Source: Andrena cerasifolii (lineage: Eukaryota; Arthropoda; Insecta; Hymenoptera; Andrenidae). Taken from it: a DNA stretch of 64,000 nt. Positions within the stretch are counted from its first letter, which is position 1. Every line of letters begins with the position of its first letter. The DNA is taken from the NCBI RefSeq assembly GCF_050908995.1, contig NW_027484950.1, positions 32,406 through 96,405 on the forward strand, in the 5' to 3' direction. This document shows, piece after piece, positions 33,568 to 45,872 of this stretch. The notes beneath the pieces are model-generated. The model was given only the letters and a program-made list of their open reading frames with translations, was not told the origin of the DNA and ran no database searches. The position numbers and the translations under genes are program-made.

Positions 33568-35171
33568 TGTGACGTCCCACTATTTTTCGCGCAATCGTAA
33601 TTAGAATCTTCCCCACAAATTACTCCAAATCTTCGCCAAAACCCCACGAATTCAAATCTTACTTTTCCCAACTACCGACCACCTTGACGATGCACCTTAG
33701 CGGTCCCCATCTCAAGATGATCTACTACGAAATCCCCTTCCCTCTACGCCCTACGAGGCACGATCTCCTCCCTCACCTTCAAAGTCTAAACAAGTCCCTC
33801 GTCCCAAAAACCCTCTTACATCGAGACTACGTCTCACGACCTCCCTACTACCCACCGAGTCAAAGCCACTCTTACCTCGTTCCAACCAAAACACCCAAAC
33901 CACATTTAACTAGTTTGAGTCCCCCTTCTAGAGCGCCCCTCATAAAAACCCCGGAAATAATGTTGCGAAGTCCTTTTCGAATGCCCTTTATAGAAACCCC
34001 GGAAGTCTTATTGCGACGCATATTTCGTGCATGAGTCACGGTGCATACCGCGCACACCCCTCATACCTAAACACTGTATAAATACAAGGGCCCCAGAGGC
34101 CGTAGCCCTCTTCTACGGAAATCTCTTCTACGGAAAGCTCTTCAACAGAAACCTCTTTTACAGAAATCTCTTCTACGGAAACATTCCTAAGAATGTAACA
34201 ATTTGCTAAAACGTGCATTAAAATCAGTGCAACCCCGCTCGACGAGAGATTCACCTTCGACAACCAGTGTAAGCGACTACAATTACTTATTTTATTATCG
34301 CATATCACCACCATTTATATTGTTACCAGCTCTCCCCTTTCATATTTTTCCTTATTGCTTTTCATATTCTTGTCTATTGCTAATACTCGCATATTTCATG
34401 TTCATCTATATATTGCTATTGATTACCATTTATATAAATGTTTTGTGCTAATGCTTAACGTGCCACGCATTATTATAATATTACCACATATGCTTCAATC
34501 TGAATAAACGTTCTTATTCTAAATAACGCTTCGAATTATTGTAGTGATCCTTCAGTTACGGAATTACCGAATCATAACAAGCTACTGCAACAACTGATCT
34601 CGGTTCGCGAACTCCGGGATTTCTTACAGTGTTTACAAGGCTTACTTTCGTATAGGCCTTGTACGACCATACCGTTACCTCTATTATAAAGAAATATAAC
34701 GCGAGGTTTCTTATATTAATGCAACGGTAAATCCAATTATCAGGACTTTAAATACCCATGCTTGTGTCTAACGGGTGTCACTCTGGTGCTTGATTACTGC
34801 TTTACCTTCCCTGGTTGCTTGTGCCGCGAAGCTGGTTTTCGTGCCAAGACTCCCAGTTTGCTAGTGCCGCAAAACTGGTTTTAGTGCCTAACTCCCATCG
34901 TTCCTAGTGCCGCGAAACTGGTTTTCGTGCCTAACTCCCATCGTTCCTAGTGCCGCGACACTTGTTTTCGTGCCTAACTCCTGCCTCACTTTGTGCCGCG
35001 AAACTGCTTTTCGTGAAAAAGTCCTATCCTCCTTAGTATCGCGAAGCTGGTTTTCGTGCATAAACTCCCTCAACTAGCCTTGTGTCGCGAAACTGGTTTT
35101 CGTGCCAAGGCTTCCTCCCGATCTACCCCAACTATGTCATTCCCCTAAAGACCTTCACCCGGGACGTGACA
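33568..35171 (+). repeat. 3' LTR of copy C (family I)
   Basis: 1604 bp, TGTGACGTCCC to GGGACGTGACA, close to the LTR of B throughout. Seven-unit hairpin array at 34821-35106; TATA box at 34077-34084; AATAAA at 34503-34508. Confidence 0.92.
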
Positions 35172-36389
35172 GTTTTTTATTTTTTTTACTTTGCTTCTTC
35201 TTTATTTTTTAAAAATTTAAAATTTTTTTTTTAAAATTGTTGTTTATTTAATTTTTTCTTTAATTCATTTATTATTATTATTTTATTTATTTATTTATCT
35301 TTATATTTTTTTAATTTTTAAATTTTTTTTTTAAATTTAAAAAAAAAATTTTAATTGTTTTTTTTTTAAATTAAAAAAAAAAATTTTTTTTTTAATTTTT
35401 TATTTATTTATTTGTTTTTTATATTTTTTTAAATTTTTTATATTTTCTTAAAATTTAAAAAAAAAATTTCTAAATTTAAAAAAAAAATGTTTAATTTTTT
35501 AAAAATTTCTTTTTTTATTATTTTTTTATTTTTTATGTATTTATTTTTTTAAAAAATTTAAATTTTTGTTTTAAATTTCTTAAAAATTTTGTTTTAAATT
35601 TTTAAAAAAAAATTTTATTCATTATTTCTTTAATTATTTATTTATATTTTTGATTTTTATTTTTTATTTTTTTTACTTTCATTTTTAAATTTTTTTAAAT
35701 TTTTTTAAATTTTTTTTTAAATTTCTTAAAAAAATTTCCTTAATTTTTTAAAAAAAATTTATTTATTATTTTTTTAATGAATTATTTATTTTTTTATTTT
35801 TTATTTTTTTAGTTTAATTTAAAAAAAATTTTAATTCTTTTAAATTTTTTTTCTATTTTTTAAAATTTTTTTTCAATTAATAGAATGTATTTTAAAATTT
35901 TCGAAAAAACTCTTTTTTTAATTTTTTAACCTTTTTTTTTTAATTCTTTTCAAATTAATAATTTTTTATAAATATTTATTTTTTAACATTGCTTTAAAAT
36001 TTAAAACAATAATTTATAATTTTTTTTAAATTTAAAAAAAAAATTTTATCTTTCTTTAAATTTTTTTTTAAATTTCTTAAAATTTTTTTTTTAAAATTTA
36101 AAATATTTTTTTTTATTTATTATTTTTTAAATTTTTTATTTATTTTTTTTATTTTTTATTTTTTTTACTTTCATTTTTTTAATTTTTTTTTTAATTTTTA
36201 AATTTTTTTTTAAATTTCTTAAAAAAATTTTCTCAAAATTTAAAAAAAAAATTATTTATTATTTTCTTAATTACTTATTTTTTTTTATTTTTACTTTTTA
36301 TTTTTTTTACTTCAATTTTAAATTTTTTTTTTAATTGTTTTAAATTTTTTTAAATTTTGTTTTTAATTTTTTTTTATTTTTTTTTAAAT
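35172..36389. repeat. T-rich satellite block
   Basis: The first ~130 bases match those after copy B. The end continues, across copy D, into the satellite at 47941. No gene. Confidence 0.87.
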
Positions 36390-38130
36390 TGTCACGTCCC
36401 GGGTGAAGGTCTTTTTTAGGGGAATGACATAGTTGGGGTAGATCGGGAGGAAGCCTTGGCACGAAAACCAGTTTCGCGACACAAGGCTAGTTGGGGGAGT
36501 TTAGGCACGAAAACCAGCTTCGCGGCACTAAGCAGGATAGGACTTTGGCACGAAAACTAGTTTCGCGGCACAAAGCGAGGCAGGTGTTAGGCACGAAAAC
36601 AAGTTTCGCGGCACTAGGAACGATGGGAGTTAGGCACGAAAACAGGTTTCGCGGCACTAGGCACGATGGGAGTTAGGCACGAAAACAAGTTTCGCGGCGC
36701 AAGCAACCAGGGAAGGTAAAGCAGTAATCAAGCACCAGAGTGACACCCGTTAGACACAAGCATGGGTATTTAAAGTCCTGATAATTGGATTTACCGTTGC
36801 ATTAATATAAGAAACCTCGCGTTATATTTCTTTATAATAGAGGTAACGGTATGGTCGTACAAGGCCTATACGAAAGTAAGCCTTGTAAACACTGTAAGAA
36901 ATCCCGGAGTTCGCGAACCGAGATCAGCTGTTGCAGTGGCTTGTTATGATTCGGTAATTCCGTAACCGAAGGATCACTACAATAATTCGAAGCGTTATTT
37001 AGAATAAGAACGTTTATTCAGTTGAAAGCATATGTGGTAATATTATAATAATGCGTGGGACGTTAAGCATTAGCACAAAACATTTATATAAATGGTAAAC
37101 AATAGCAATATATAGATGAACATGAAATATGCGAGTATTAGCAATAGACAAGAATATGAAAAGCAATAAGCGTTAGGAATGTTAAGATGATATAAACGAT
37201 AAGCAATAATAAGAAAAGCATAAGCAATAAAGTGTAATATAAATGGCGATGATATGCAGTGTTATAATAAGTAATATTAATTGCTCACAGTTGTTGTCGA
37301 AAGTGAATCTCTCGTCGAGAGTAGTTGCACTGAATTTAATGCACGTTAGTTAAATTGTTACTTTCGTTGAACTGTCTCTATGGAAGAGCTTTCCGTAGAA
37401 GAAGAGTCCGTAGAAGAAGAGTTCGTAGAAGAAGAGTCCGTAGAAGAAGAGTCCGTAGATGAAGAGTCCGTAGAAGAAGAGTTCGTAGAAGAAGAGTCCG
37501 TAGAAGAAGAGTCCGTAGAAGAAGAGTTCGTAGAAGAAGAGTTCGTAGAAGAAGAGTCCGTAGAAGAAGAGTTCGTAGAAGAAGAGTGCTACGGCCTCTG
37601 GGGCCCTTGTATTTATACAGTGTTTAGGTATGAGGGGTGTGCGCGGTATGCACCGTGACTCATGCACGAAATATGCGTCGCAATAAGACTTCCGGGTTTT
37701 TTATAAAGGGCATTCGAAAAGGACTTCGCAATATTATTTCCGGGGTTTTTATGAGGGGCGCTCGAGAAGGGGGACTCAAACTAGTTACATGTGGTTTGCG
37801 TGTTTTGATTGGAACGGGGTAAGAGTGGCTTTGACTCGGTGGGTCGTAGGGAGGTCGTGAGACGTAGTCTCGATGTAAGAGGGTTTTTGGGACGAGGGAC
37901 TTGTTTAGACTTTGAAGGTGAGGGAGGAGATCGTGCCTCGTAGGGCGTAGAGGGAAGGGGATTTCGTAGTAGATCATCTTGAGATAGGGACCGCTAAGGT
38001 ATATCGTCAAGGTGGTCGGTAGTTGGGAAAAAGGGGTAAGATTTGAATTCGAGGGATTTTGGCGAAGATTTGGAGTTATTTGTGGGGAAGACTCTAATTA
38101 CGACTGCGCGAAAAATAGTGGGACGTCACA
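36390..38130 (-). repeat. 3' LTR of copy D
   Basis: 1741 bp. Holds six hairpin units (36458-36700) and about thirteen 15-bp units (37384-37588). The 5' LTR has seven and three. Internal ORFs across the 15-bp array (Glu-Ser-Val-Glu-Glu repeats) come from the repeat, not from a gene. Confidence 0.92.
37384..37588 (-). repeat. 15-bp minisatellite, about 13 units
   Basis: GAAGAAGAGTCCGTA and the GTTCGTA variant alternate in a fixed order. The array at 43075-43278 has the same order with one base different (a gatgaagag unit here). Confidence 0.9.
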
Positions 38131-38141
38131 CCTCCCCCCTT
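38131..38141 (-). promoter_or_regulatory. Polypurine tract (copy D)
   Basis: CCTCCCCCCTT on this strand, AAGGGGGGAGG in element sense, adjoining the 3' LTR. Confidence 0.85.
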
Positions 38142-38391
38142 ATATGAAGAAATGCCTGCATTTCTTAACATTAAGGAGCGGGATGGACTTAGCTGTTCGC
38201 CATCACGCGAAAAGCAAATATATATTTATGGTGCCCCGAAAAAATGAAAATAATAAAAAAAAATTTGATTTTTAATAATGAAATTATTACTAAAGGGAAA
38301 TATATACAAAGGATTTATTTACAAGGAAGAGGGGGGTGGAAGGAAGGTTTGTTAGGACGGGAACTATTTACAGGATAGGTGGGGAGGGGAC

Positions 38392-38916
38392 TTAATAGGG
38401 GGTGCACTCATCCAGGAGGACGGTGAGGTCCTGACCGCTCTGATATAGGTCATCGAACCATCTCAAAAACTCGGGTGTCAGCCCCTCGTGGTCTGGGACC
38501 CTGGTGGCTGACCTCGTGTCCAGGATTTCCACCACTCCTGGCCAAGGTGGAATGACGGAAGGAACGGGGAAGTCGGGACCTAGGGATGGTGTTAGGATCT
38601 GGTAGGGTGCTGGAGGGGCGAGTCCCCGTTCCGTCGCCGCGTACGCGGGAGGGTTATACGGGGGCGGGGGTGTTGCGGCCTCCTGCATCTTCTCCCAATC
38701 CGTCGGCGTTGGCGGGGGCGAGTCATCGATGGTGATGACCTCTATGGCCTCCCTGATGACGACGGAGGATGTTATCCTGGGGAGGAGGGGCGAAACGCTC
38801 CTTCCTTCCTTTATGGCCTGCCGGCGCCGCCAACGGAGTTGGGCCAGTTTATGGCCCTTTCCTCCACCCTTATGCGGCCTTCTGGGGGAAGGCCCATCTC
38901 CTCTAGAGGCGGGCGT
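38392..38916 (-). CDS. ORF3 (copy D), open but with ACG at the start position
   Basis: Open for 174 codons and colinear with the 177-residue ORF of B. The codon aligned with B's ATG is ACG (38916-38914), so either it is inactive, starts at ACG, or starts later at the ATG at 38688, which would lose the basic N-terminus and the EVITIDDSP motif. Keeps PPPY and PPAY, but the third PPxY has become PAPY. The conserved tail with VVEILDTRSATR is intact. Function unknown, as for B. Confidence 0.65.
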   Translation of the reverse strand, partial: TPASRGDGPSPRRPHKGGGKGHKLAQLRWRRRQAIKEGRSVSPLLPRITSSVVIREAIEVITIDDSPPPTPTDWEKMQEAATPPPPYNPPAYAATERGLAPPAPYQILTPSLGPDFPVPSVIPPWPGVVEILDTRSATRVPDHEGLTPEFLRWFDDLYQSGQDLTVLLDECTPY

Positions 38917-38992
38917 GGCTGATATTTTTGCTACTTTTAGAAATGGGTTTAAATTGATTAATCACATGTATATAGGTTTGGTGTTATTACGC

Positions 38993-41900
38993 TCAACCGG
39001 GACTCTCGCGCATTCGACCAAGGCGCGCTTTATTCGCATGTATTATCCTGGTCCTGCCTTTCCAGGAAATTTTTAAATTTTGTGAAGGGATTACCTTCAG
39101 TATTGTGTGCGGACCAGAGTACTGGTCACCAAATTTTCCTTTTCGCGGTTCTATTAGAACGAAAACTGAGTCGCCCGGTTTGAAGGTCTCTTCATTAATA
39201 TGTTTGTCGTAATATCTGTTGTACCGAATTTTAGATTGATTGAGCTTTTCCGCTGCGGCGGTTTGTAATTCTTGCACCCTCGTGCTTAGTTTCGAGAAGT
39301 AATGGTTATATGTTTCGTTGTCAAAATCTTCGGGTACCGGACTTCGGCTGGGCACCCGGGCTACTTTCCCGAATACTAACTCGTGCGGAGTGTAACCAGT
39401 GCCCTCGTGGACACTAGTGTTATAAGAGAACGCGGCCAAATCGGTCCATTCGTCCCAGTCGCTGTATCTACCGATAAACATTTTCAGATATTCGGTCAAA
39501 ACGTGGTGCGATCGCTCTAAAGAGCCGTTAGTCTGCGGGTGAAAGGCTGTGGTTCGAAATTGTTGGATTTTAAATTTCCGTGCTACCGCTTTCATGAAGT
39601 TGCTAGTGAAATTTGTTCCTTGATCGGTGAGGATGGCTCTGGGAGCTCCGAATTGACAGATGAATTTTTTGATGAATGTATCTGCAATTTTTATTGACGT
39701 GGATTGTTTGAGGGGCTCACATACAAAGTATTTGGTCAGTAAATCCTGGATGGTTAGTATGTAGGTGTTGCCTGCTCTTGTGGTAGGCAGAGGCCCTACT
39801 ATATCCAGCGCAACCTTATCGAAAGCGCGTCCAGGCGTATCAGTAAGAATCATCGGTTGTCTGGTTTTAACACGGACGAGTTTCTTCCGTTGGCAGTCCG
39901 CGCAGTTCCGAACGTAGCTTTCTACGGCTTTCTTCATACCTTTCCAAAAGTAGTGGGAGCGGATGCGGTTATATGTTTTAGTTACTCCCTTATGTCCGGC
40001 TATCGCGGATGCGTGATTTTCCGTAATTATGTTTTGTCGTTCCGATTCTACGGGGATTTGAACTAGTTGTAAACAAATGGTAACGCTAGTGTCCTCGTCA
40101 TTGACGGCTTCGAGGACACCCATAATAATATCTTGCCAGTTTAGCTGGTCGATATTTGTCGTTTTAGCTATGCTAAATGAATGTATTATCAGTTCACGTA
40201 CTACGTTTTTGAGAGAGGCAAGGGCGTCATCCCATGTCGTCGCGGTTAAGGGCGTATCTTTAGTTTCCTTAATAACCAGTCCGATAAGGATTTGTCCCTT
40301 ATTGTATTTCACGTGGGCTTTGCCCAGTGTGAGGTCGCTTGGTGCCGTTAGAGTTCCCATTGCTTCCAAATGTTTAGCTCCGTCGTAGCACGGCTTTCCA
40401 TCCGCGCTGAGAAAGAAGACGAGTGTATCTTTTCGGAGGGATAGCGGGTCGCGGCTGATTGACGGCGTCACCCTGATGTCTCGATCGGGGTCAGCCTCGT
40501 ATGCTGCTTCGTGAGATCATCCAGCTCGATTATTGAGGAATCCGAGTCTGAACTCGATTCGTTTGACCCCATTGATACTGCCTCGGAGTCTGGATCATCC
40601 TGTTCCTGTGGTGTGAATGGTCGCGGAGGCGACATGATTGAATGGGGAGTACTCAACCGCTCACTTTCTTCTTCTTGATTCTCCTCCTCTACACTACTCA
40701 TCGTTTCTTGTAGGGTATTCGGAGAGGAATCTGGTGGTTTCGTCGTGGGTGTTTCCTTTTGGCGCACTTTTCGATACGGCTGTGTTCTTCGGGGTATCGT
40801 TCCCCAATGGGTGCTGGCCGTAGGTGTTGCTGCGGAGGTTGGTGCGTTGACGGTCCGAGGCCTCTTGGGGCTACTTGGTGTACCTGATAGGTCCTCCCAA
40901 TCGTCGTCTGCTTCTTCTCGCGGTCTTACAGGACAAGCTGCTACTGTAGGAGGGTTACGGGATAGGGCGTCAGCAAGTTTGTTGCTTTTTCCTGGCTGAT
41001 AGCGAATTTCATATTTATATTCCGCTAGTTTTAGGCGCCATCTAACGAGGCGTGACGTCGGGTCCTTCACCTTATGTAACCAAATCAAGGGTTGATGGTC
41101 GGTATATAAAATAAATTTCCTTCCATAAAGGTAAGGTCGGAAGTATCTGACGCAGTATACTATAGCTAAGAGTTCCTTTTCTATAGTCGAGTAATTTATT
41201 TCGGCCTTGTTCAGGAGTCGGGAAGCGTAAGCAATCGGTAGCTCTTTATCTGTGACAGCTTGACTCAATATTCCTCCTATAGCATATTCGGAGGCGTCTG
41301 TAGTAACGTGAAATTCCAGTTCAAAATTTGGATATTGCAGGATAGGTTCGTTCTGCAATGCTGATCTTAGATGATCGAAGGCGCTTTGCTGGGACGGTCC
41401 CCAGGCGAATGCTGTGTCCTTCTTCAGTAACGAGGTTAATGGGCGAGCCGTTTTAGAAAACTCTGGGATAAACCTTCTGTAATATCCGGTCAGTCCAAGG
41501 AATTCTTTGATTCCCTTTGGTGTGCGAGGTGCAGGGTAGTTCCGGACTGCTTGGACTTTTTGTTGGTCCGGTTTCACACCCTCCTCGGTGATTATGTGTC
41601 CCAAATATGCGACTTCTCTGTGCAGGAACTTACATTTGGAAGGTTGGAGTTTAAGGTTTGCCTCTCGTAAGCGATGGGCGAGTTTTTTTAAATTTAATTA
41701 AGTGTTCCGTGAGGGAACTTGCGTAGAGGACGATATCGTCCAAATAAACGAACATTTCTGTGCCCTGGAGCCCCGTAAGGGTGTGGTCCATCAGACGTTG
41801 GAAAGTCGCCGGTGCATTACAAAGCCCAAATGGCATTCTTACAAACTCGTAGTGTCCATGAGGTGTAGAGAATGCTGTTTTTGGTGCGTCTTCCGGCTTC

Positions 41901-44440
41901 ATAGGTATTTGGTGGAATCCCGAAGCGAGGTCAAACACGGAGAAGTACTTGGCTCCTCCTAATTGATCCAATATCTCATTGATATTTGGAAGCGGGTATG
42001 CGTCGGGAACGGTCTTTTTGTTGAGTTCCCTAAAATCTATTACCATTCGCCACTGGGGTTCCCCATCAGGTCCTGGCTTCTTGGACACGATCCAGACGGG
42101 TGAGTTGTAAGGAGACAACGATGGTTTCACAATTTCATTTTCCAGTAGCTTGCGTACTTGTTGGTCGATTTCCTTCTTATGTACTGGAGGGAAGCGATAT
42201 TGTTTCGTGTTGACAGGCACTGGGTCCGTCGTCTGGATCCTGTGCTGGATGACATTTGTATGACCTAACTTCTCGTCTGGTAGATGGAAAAGGTCGTGAT
42301 TTTTCCTTATAATTTCTTGGACATGGTGTTTTTCCTCTTGATTCATAAGTTCCGTTGAGATTGATTGGAGTATTCGTTCTACCCTCGAAGGGGTTTCCTC
42401 GGAATTTTCCCGTGTTTTTGATCCAGACGTAACCGCAAGAGACTTAAGGGAGGTTAGGGGAAGGGTAAATTTGGCGTAATGCGCAGGGGTTGAGGGTGAG
42501 TGCACCTTCGCGGGTGCCTCGAAATAGTGGATCGACGGATCCGGGGCTAAGAGGGACTTGTTTTTTATTAGGTCTTCTTACAGTTAAGAAATCCCGGAGT
42601 TCGCGAACCGAGATCAGCTGTTGCAGTGGCTTGTTATGATTCGGTAATTCCGTAACCGAAGGATCACTACAATAATTCGAAGCGTTATTTAGAATAAGAA
42701 CGTTTATTCAGTTGAAAGCATATGTGGTAATATTATAATAATGCGTGGGACGTTAAGCATTAGCACAAAACATTTATATAAATGGTAAACAATAGCAATA
42801 TATAGATGAACATGAAATATGCGAGTATTAGCAATAGACAAGAATATGAAAAGCAATAAGCGTTAGGAATGTTAAGATGATATAAACGATAAGCAATAAT
42901 AAGAAAAGCATAAGCAATAAAGTGTAATATAAATGGCGATGATATGCAGTGTTATAATAAGTAATATTAATTGCTCACAGTTGTTGTCGAAAGTGAATCT
43001 CTCGTCGAGAGTAGTTGCACTGAATTTAATGCACGTTAGTTAAATTGTTACTTTCGTTGAACTGTCTCTATGGAAGAGCTTTCCGTAGAAGAAGAGTCCG
43101 TAGAAGAAGAGTTCGTAGAAGAAGAGTCCGTAGAAGAAGAGTCCGTAGAAGAAGAGTCCGTAGAAGAAGAGTTCGTAGAAGAAGAGTCCGTAGAAGAAGA
43201 GTCCGTAGAAGAAGAGTTCGTAGAAGAAGAGTTCGTAGAAGAAGAGTCCGTAGAAGAAGAGTTCGTAGAAGAAGAGTGCTACGGCCTCTGGGGCCCTTGT
43301 ATTTATACAGTGTTTAGGTATGAGGGGTGTGCGCGGTATGCACCGTGACTCATGCACGAAATATGCGTCGCAATAAGACTTCCGGGTTTTTTATAAAGGG
43401 CATTCGAAAAGGACTTCGCAATATTATTTCCGGGGTTTTTATGAGGGGCGCTCGAGAAGGGGGACTCAAACTAGTTACATGTGGTTTGCGTGTTTTGATT
43501 GGAACGGGGTAAGCTCTTGATTCATATGTTCCGTTGAGATTGATTGGAGTGTTCGTTCTACCCTCGAAGGGGTTTCCTCGGAATTTTCCCGTGTTTTTGA
43601 TCCAGACGTAACCGCAAGAGACTTAAGGGAGGTTAGGGGAAGGGTAAATTTGGCGTAATGCGCAGGGGTTGAGGGTGAGTGCACCTTCGCGGGTGCCTCG
43701 AAATAGTGGATCGACGGATCCGGGGCTAAGAGGGACTTGTTTTTTATTAGGTCGGGGATGGGAGTAGTGCCTGTCGGCATTGTAGTCTCTTTTGGTCGGT
43801 TTTGTCTGGGTTCCGGAATTATCCTGTCGAATTCCTCTAGTTCAACGGTGGGTATTGTGACTGCTGTGTCTACCCCATTTGAATTTATTATTTGCAGGTA
43901 TGCCTTGCCGTCTTGGTTACGGACAAGCGCGTTACCGGCATGGACTCCTGTACCTAGGTCTAACCGGGGCAAATACCCTTCTTCTATATTCGGGTTACCT
44001 ACATGTACGAAGAAGGTGGTCTTTGATCTAGCGGTTAATACGATCGGGTTCCTGTCTACAAACGGAATTGAAGTTCCGTGGAACTCTAAACGCTTTTCTA
44101 AGTAGTTTATTGTTACGTCGCGTTCCATTAAAAATTCTGACCCTAATATTCCTTGGGTTTTAATTGGGAAGTCGTCGTCGACTACATGGAACGTGACGTC
44201 GTTGCCCAAGATGGTTACTCTTATTGTTCCAAGGGTAGAGACGGGATCATGTGAAATACCTCTCAATAATACTTGGTTTCCCGGGTCGATGTCTTGGAAT
44301 CGCTTTGCGGCCTGGATTTTTAACAAATTTACCTCCGAGCCGGTATCGATCATTAATTCGGGCGTTTTCCCGAAGTCCGTGGATTGGATTATTACGGATG
44401 GGACCTTACCATCGGTGTTTAGTTGCGCGGTGGCGATTCT
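38993..44440 (-). pseudogene. pol: Gypsy pol (copy D), split by an LTR fragment
   Basis: Follows gag in the -1 frame with a short overlap. Protease DTG at about 44345 and a complete N-terminal part, then at 43514 the gene stops and a 939-bp LTR fragment intervenes; coding resumes at 42574 after re-reading 240 bp. RT keeps YLDD. An A-run gained one base near 41690 (seven A where B has six), and one base is lost near 40514 in the linker. From 40471 to 38993 the frame is open and includes the macrodomain-like module (about 40055-40430) and integrase with HHCC, D, D and Glu. Catalytic residues look intact, but no single product can be made as drawn. Confidence 0.92.
42575..43513 (-). repeat. Internal LTR fragment inside D pol, with flanking duplication
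   Basis: Matches 36897-37812 of D's own 3' LTR, including the 13-unit 15-bp array. It lacks both LTR ends. It is flanked by a direct duplication of 240 bp of pol (42335-42574 and 43514-43753), whose copies differ at a few bases (for example attcataag and attcatatg). Confidence 0.9.
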
Positions 44441-45792
44441 AGTAGCGGTCTTTCCGTGTCCGCTTGTATTATGATTGGACGCGCTCCTGTTTGGCCCGTT
44501 CCACGGTACGCATCCATAGTTGTCCGTGGGGGCGGGGCGTTTCCCGAATCCCTTTGTCGGAAGGTTCCAGGGTTTCGGTCGTTGTTATTAAACATACGTT
44601 TCCTGCATTCCGAGATCAAATGGCCGGGCTTCTTACAATATCCACAAATTCGTAGCTCCGTAGGCCTTGAAGGAGGAGGTCGGTTTTTGTCCCAGTAAGG
44701 GAGCAGAGGTTTGGGCGCTTGGTGTCCATATTCCGCAGCGCGGTTTGGAGGATGCCTTTCGTAAGGTTGGGCGGTTGAACCTTGATTACCTCGACAGGAC
44801 CGCGCGTCGTGGCCCGTTTTGTTGCAGAGTTGGCAAGTTAATTTCGGAGTCTTCTGCTCCGAAAATCGTAGGCGGTCCCTGTCAATCTTCTTGTCTACGA
44901 GCACGGCTTGATCGAACGCTTCGTCGAGCGTATCGAATTGGTGTTGCTGTAGCCTCATCCTAATGTGGGGGGGAAGTCCATCGACGAACGAATCTAGGGT
45001 TAGCCGATCTAATTCCTGAGGGCGATTTCGCGCGAAGTCGCGGTAGTATTCTCTGTCCTCTTCTAGAATGGCGAATCGGAGGTCCTTAACGCGTGAAATG
45101 TATTCCAGTATGTGCTCGTTGTTTCCTTTTATGACGTTAGCGAGTTCCCCACGATAGTGGTCCGATGATTTAGCAGGAGAAAAGGTACGTTTGAGTTGCT
45201 TAATTAGGTCGTTTACGGAGTCGAAGGCCCGATCCTCAACGGCCAAGTACGCATGGTCTTGCAGCTTATTTCTCAACAACCTCGTTAGCTGGGGTTCGGC
45301 TTGCGAGGGAATCAGAGCCTTAGCCCTGTTGCAGGCTCTCGCGAATTGCAACACAGACATGTTGTGACCATTAAACTTTGGGACCGTTTCTACGGCGTCT
45401 TTCAATTTGATCTGGGGCGATGGACCTTGGTCCGAAATGTCCCCGAAATTTAATACCGGTTTCCTATCGAAACGGGAGGAACCTGGAGTGGCGAAATTGT
45501 TCGCCGTTGGCGGGGGTACGAGAAGTTTTTCTATCATCTCGCGGATGGCGTGAATTTGATCGGAGAGGCCTTCAGGCGCGGGGTGCCTCGAGCCTGTAGC
45601 TATGTCCGAGTGCGTATTGGATTCCGGGTTTCTAATGTATTTCCCGTGCAAGCTCTCGATTTCGGCTTGTTTCTGTCGTAATAATTGCACTTTCTCCATT
45701 AATTCGGCGGTAGCGGAGTTTACAGCGTTAGCGGAAGCGCCCGCGATTTGGTCTAGTACGCAAGAGTCGTCGGTTTCGCCGTACACAGACAT
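44419..45792 (-). CDS. gag: Gypsy Gag (copy D), intact
   Basis: 457 residues from ATG 45792. Structural capsid and nucleocapsid precursor. An N-terminal helical part (about 20-50 and 75-92), a capsid-like region (about 125-300, with KLKDAVETVPKFNG and LDSFVDGLPPHIR), and two CX2CX4HX4C zinc knuckles at 320-333 and 383-396, separated by a Pro/Arg-rich stretch. Pol continues in the -1 frame: the pol frame is open across the gag stop, so a -1 frameshift would join them. No clear slippery heptamer was found in the overlap. It is the only gag of families I and II in the window. Confidence 0.9.
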   Translation of the reverse strand: MSVYGETDDSCVLDQIAGASANAVNSATAELMEKVQLLRQKQAEIESLHGKYIRNPESNTHSDIATGSRHPAPEGLSDQIHAIREMIEKLLVPPPTANNFATPGSSRFDRKPVLNFGDISDQGPSPQIKLKDAVETVPKFNGHNMSVLQFARACNRAKALIPSQAEPQLTRLLRNKLQDHAYLAVEDRAFDSVNDLIKQLKRTFSPAKSSDHYRGELANVIKGNNEHILEYISRVKDLRFAILEEDREYYRDFARNRPQELDRLTLDSFVDGLPPHIRMRLQQHQFDTLDEAFDQAVLVDKKIDRDRLRFSEQKTPKLTCQLCNKTGHDARSCRGNQGSTAQPYERHPPNRAAEYGHQAPKPLLPYWDKNRPPPSRPTELRICGYCKKPGHLISECRKRMFNNNDRNPGTFRQRDSGNAPPPRTTMDAYRGTGQTGARPIIIQADTERPLLESPPRN

Positions 45793-45872
45793 GGTTGTAT
45801 TGTTTGGGGTTGCCTTAGAAATATTCTAATGTTTTCAGCGTCCGGTAGCCGTTATTTAAAAATCAAGGTGTT

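Larger units (their letters stand above)
28650..35171 (+). mobile_element. Gypsy copy C (family I), duplicate of B
   Basis: Same 5' breakpoint as B (ttaaaaaattcccaatccc in both), same order, same shared lesions and a full 3' LTR. Private changes show that B and C have diverged since they separated: C lacks B's 10-base deletion and B's copy-A-like patch, and has its own frameshifts and stops. Confidence 0.92.

Noticed and set aside
37380..37658. Repetitive ORFs over the 15-bp array (Glu-Ser-Val-Glu-Glu on one strand, Arg-Arg-Val or Phe-Tyr-Gly-Leu in other frames)
   Set aside because: A 15-bp repeat is open in several frames automatically; unit number changes between LTRs and the array lies in the LTR transcript leader.
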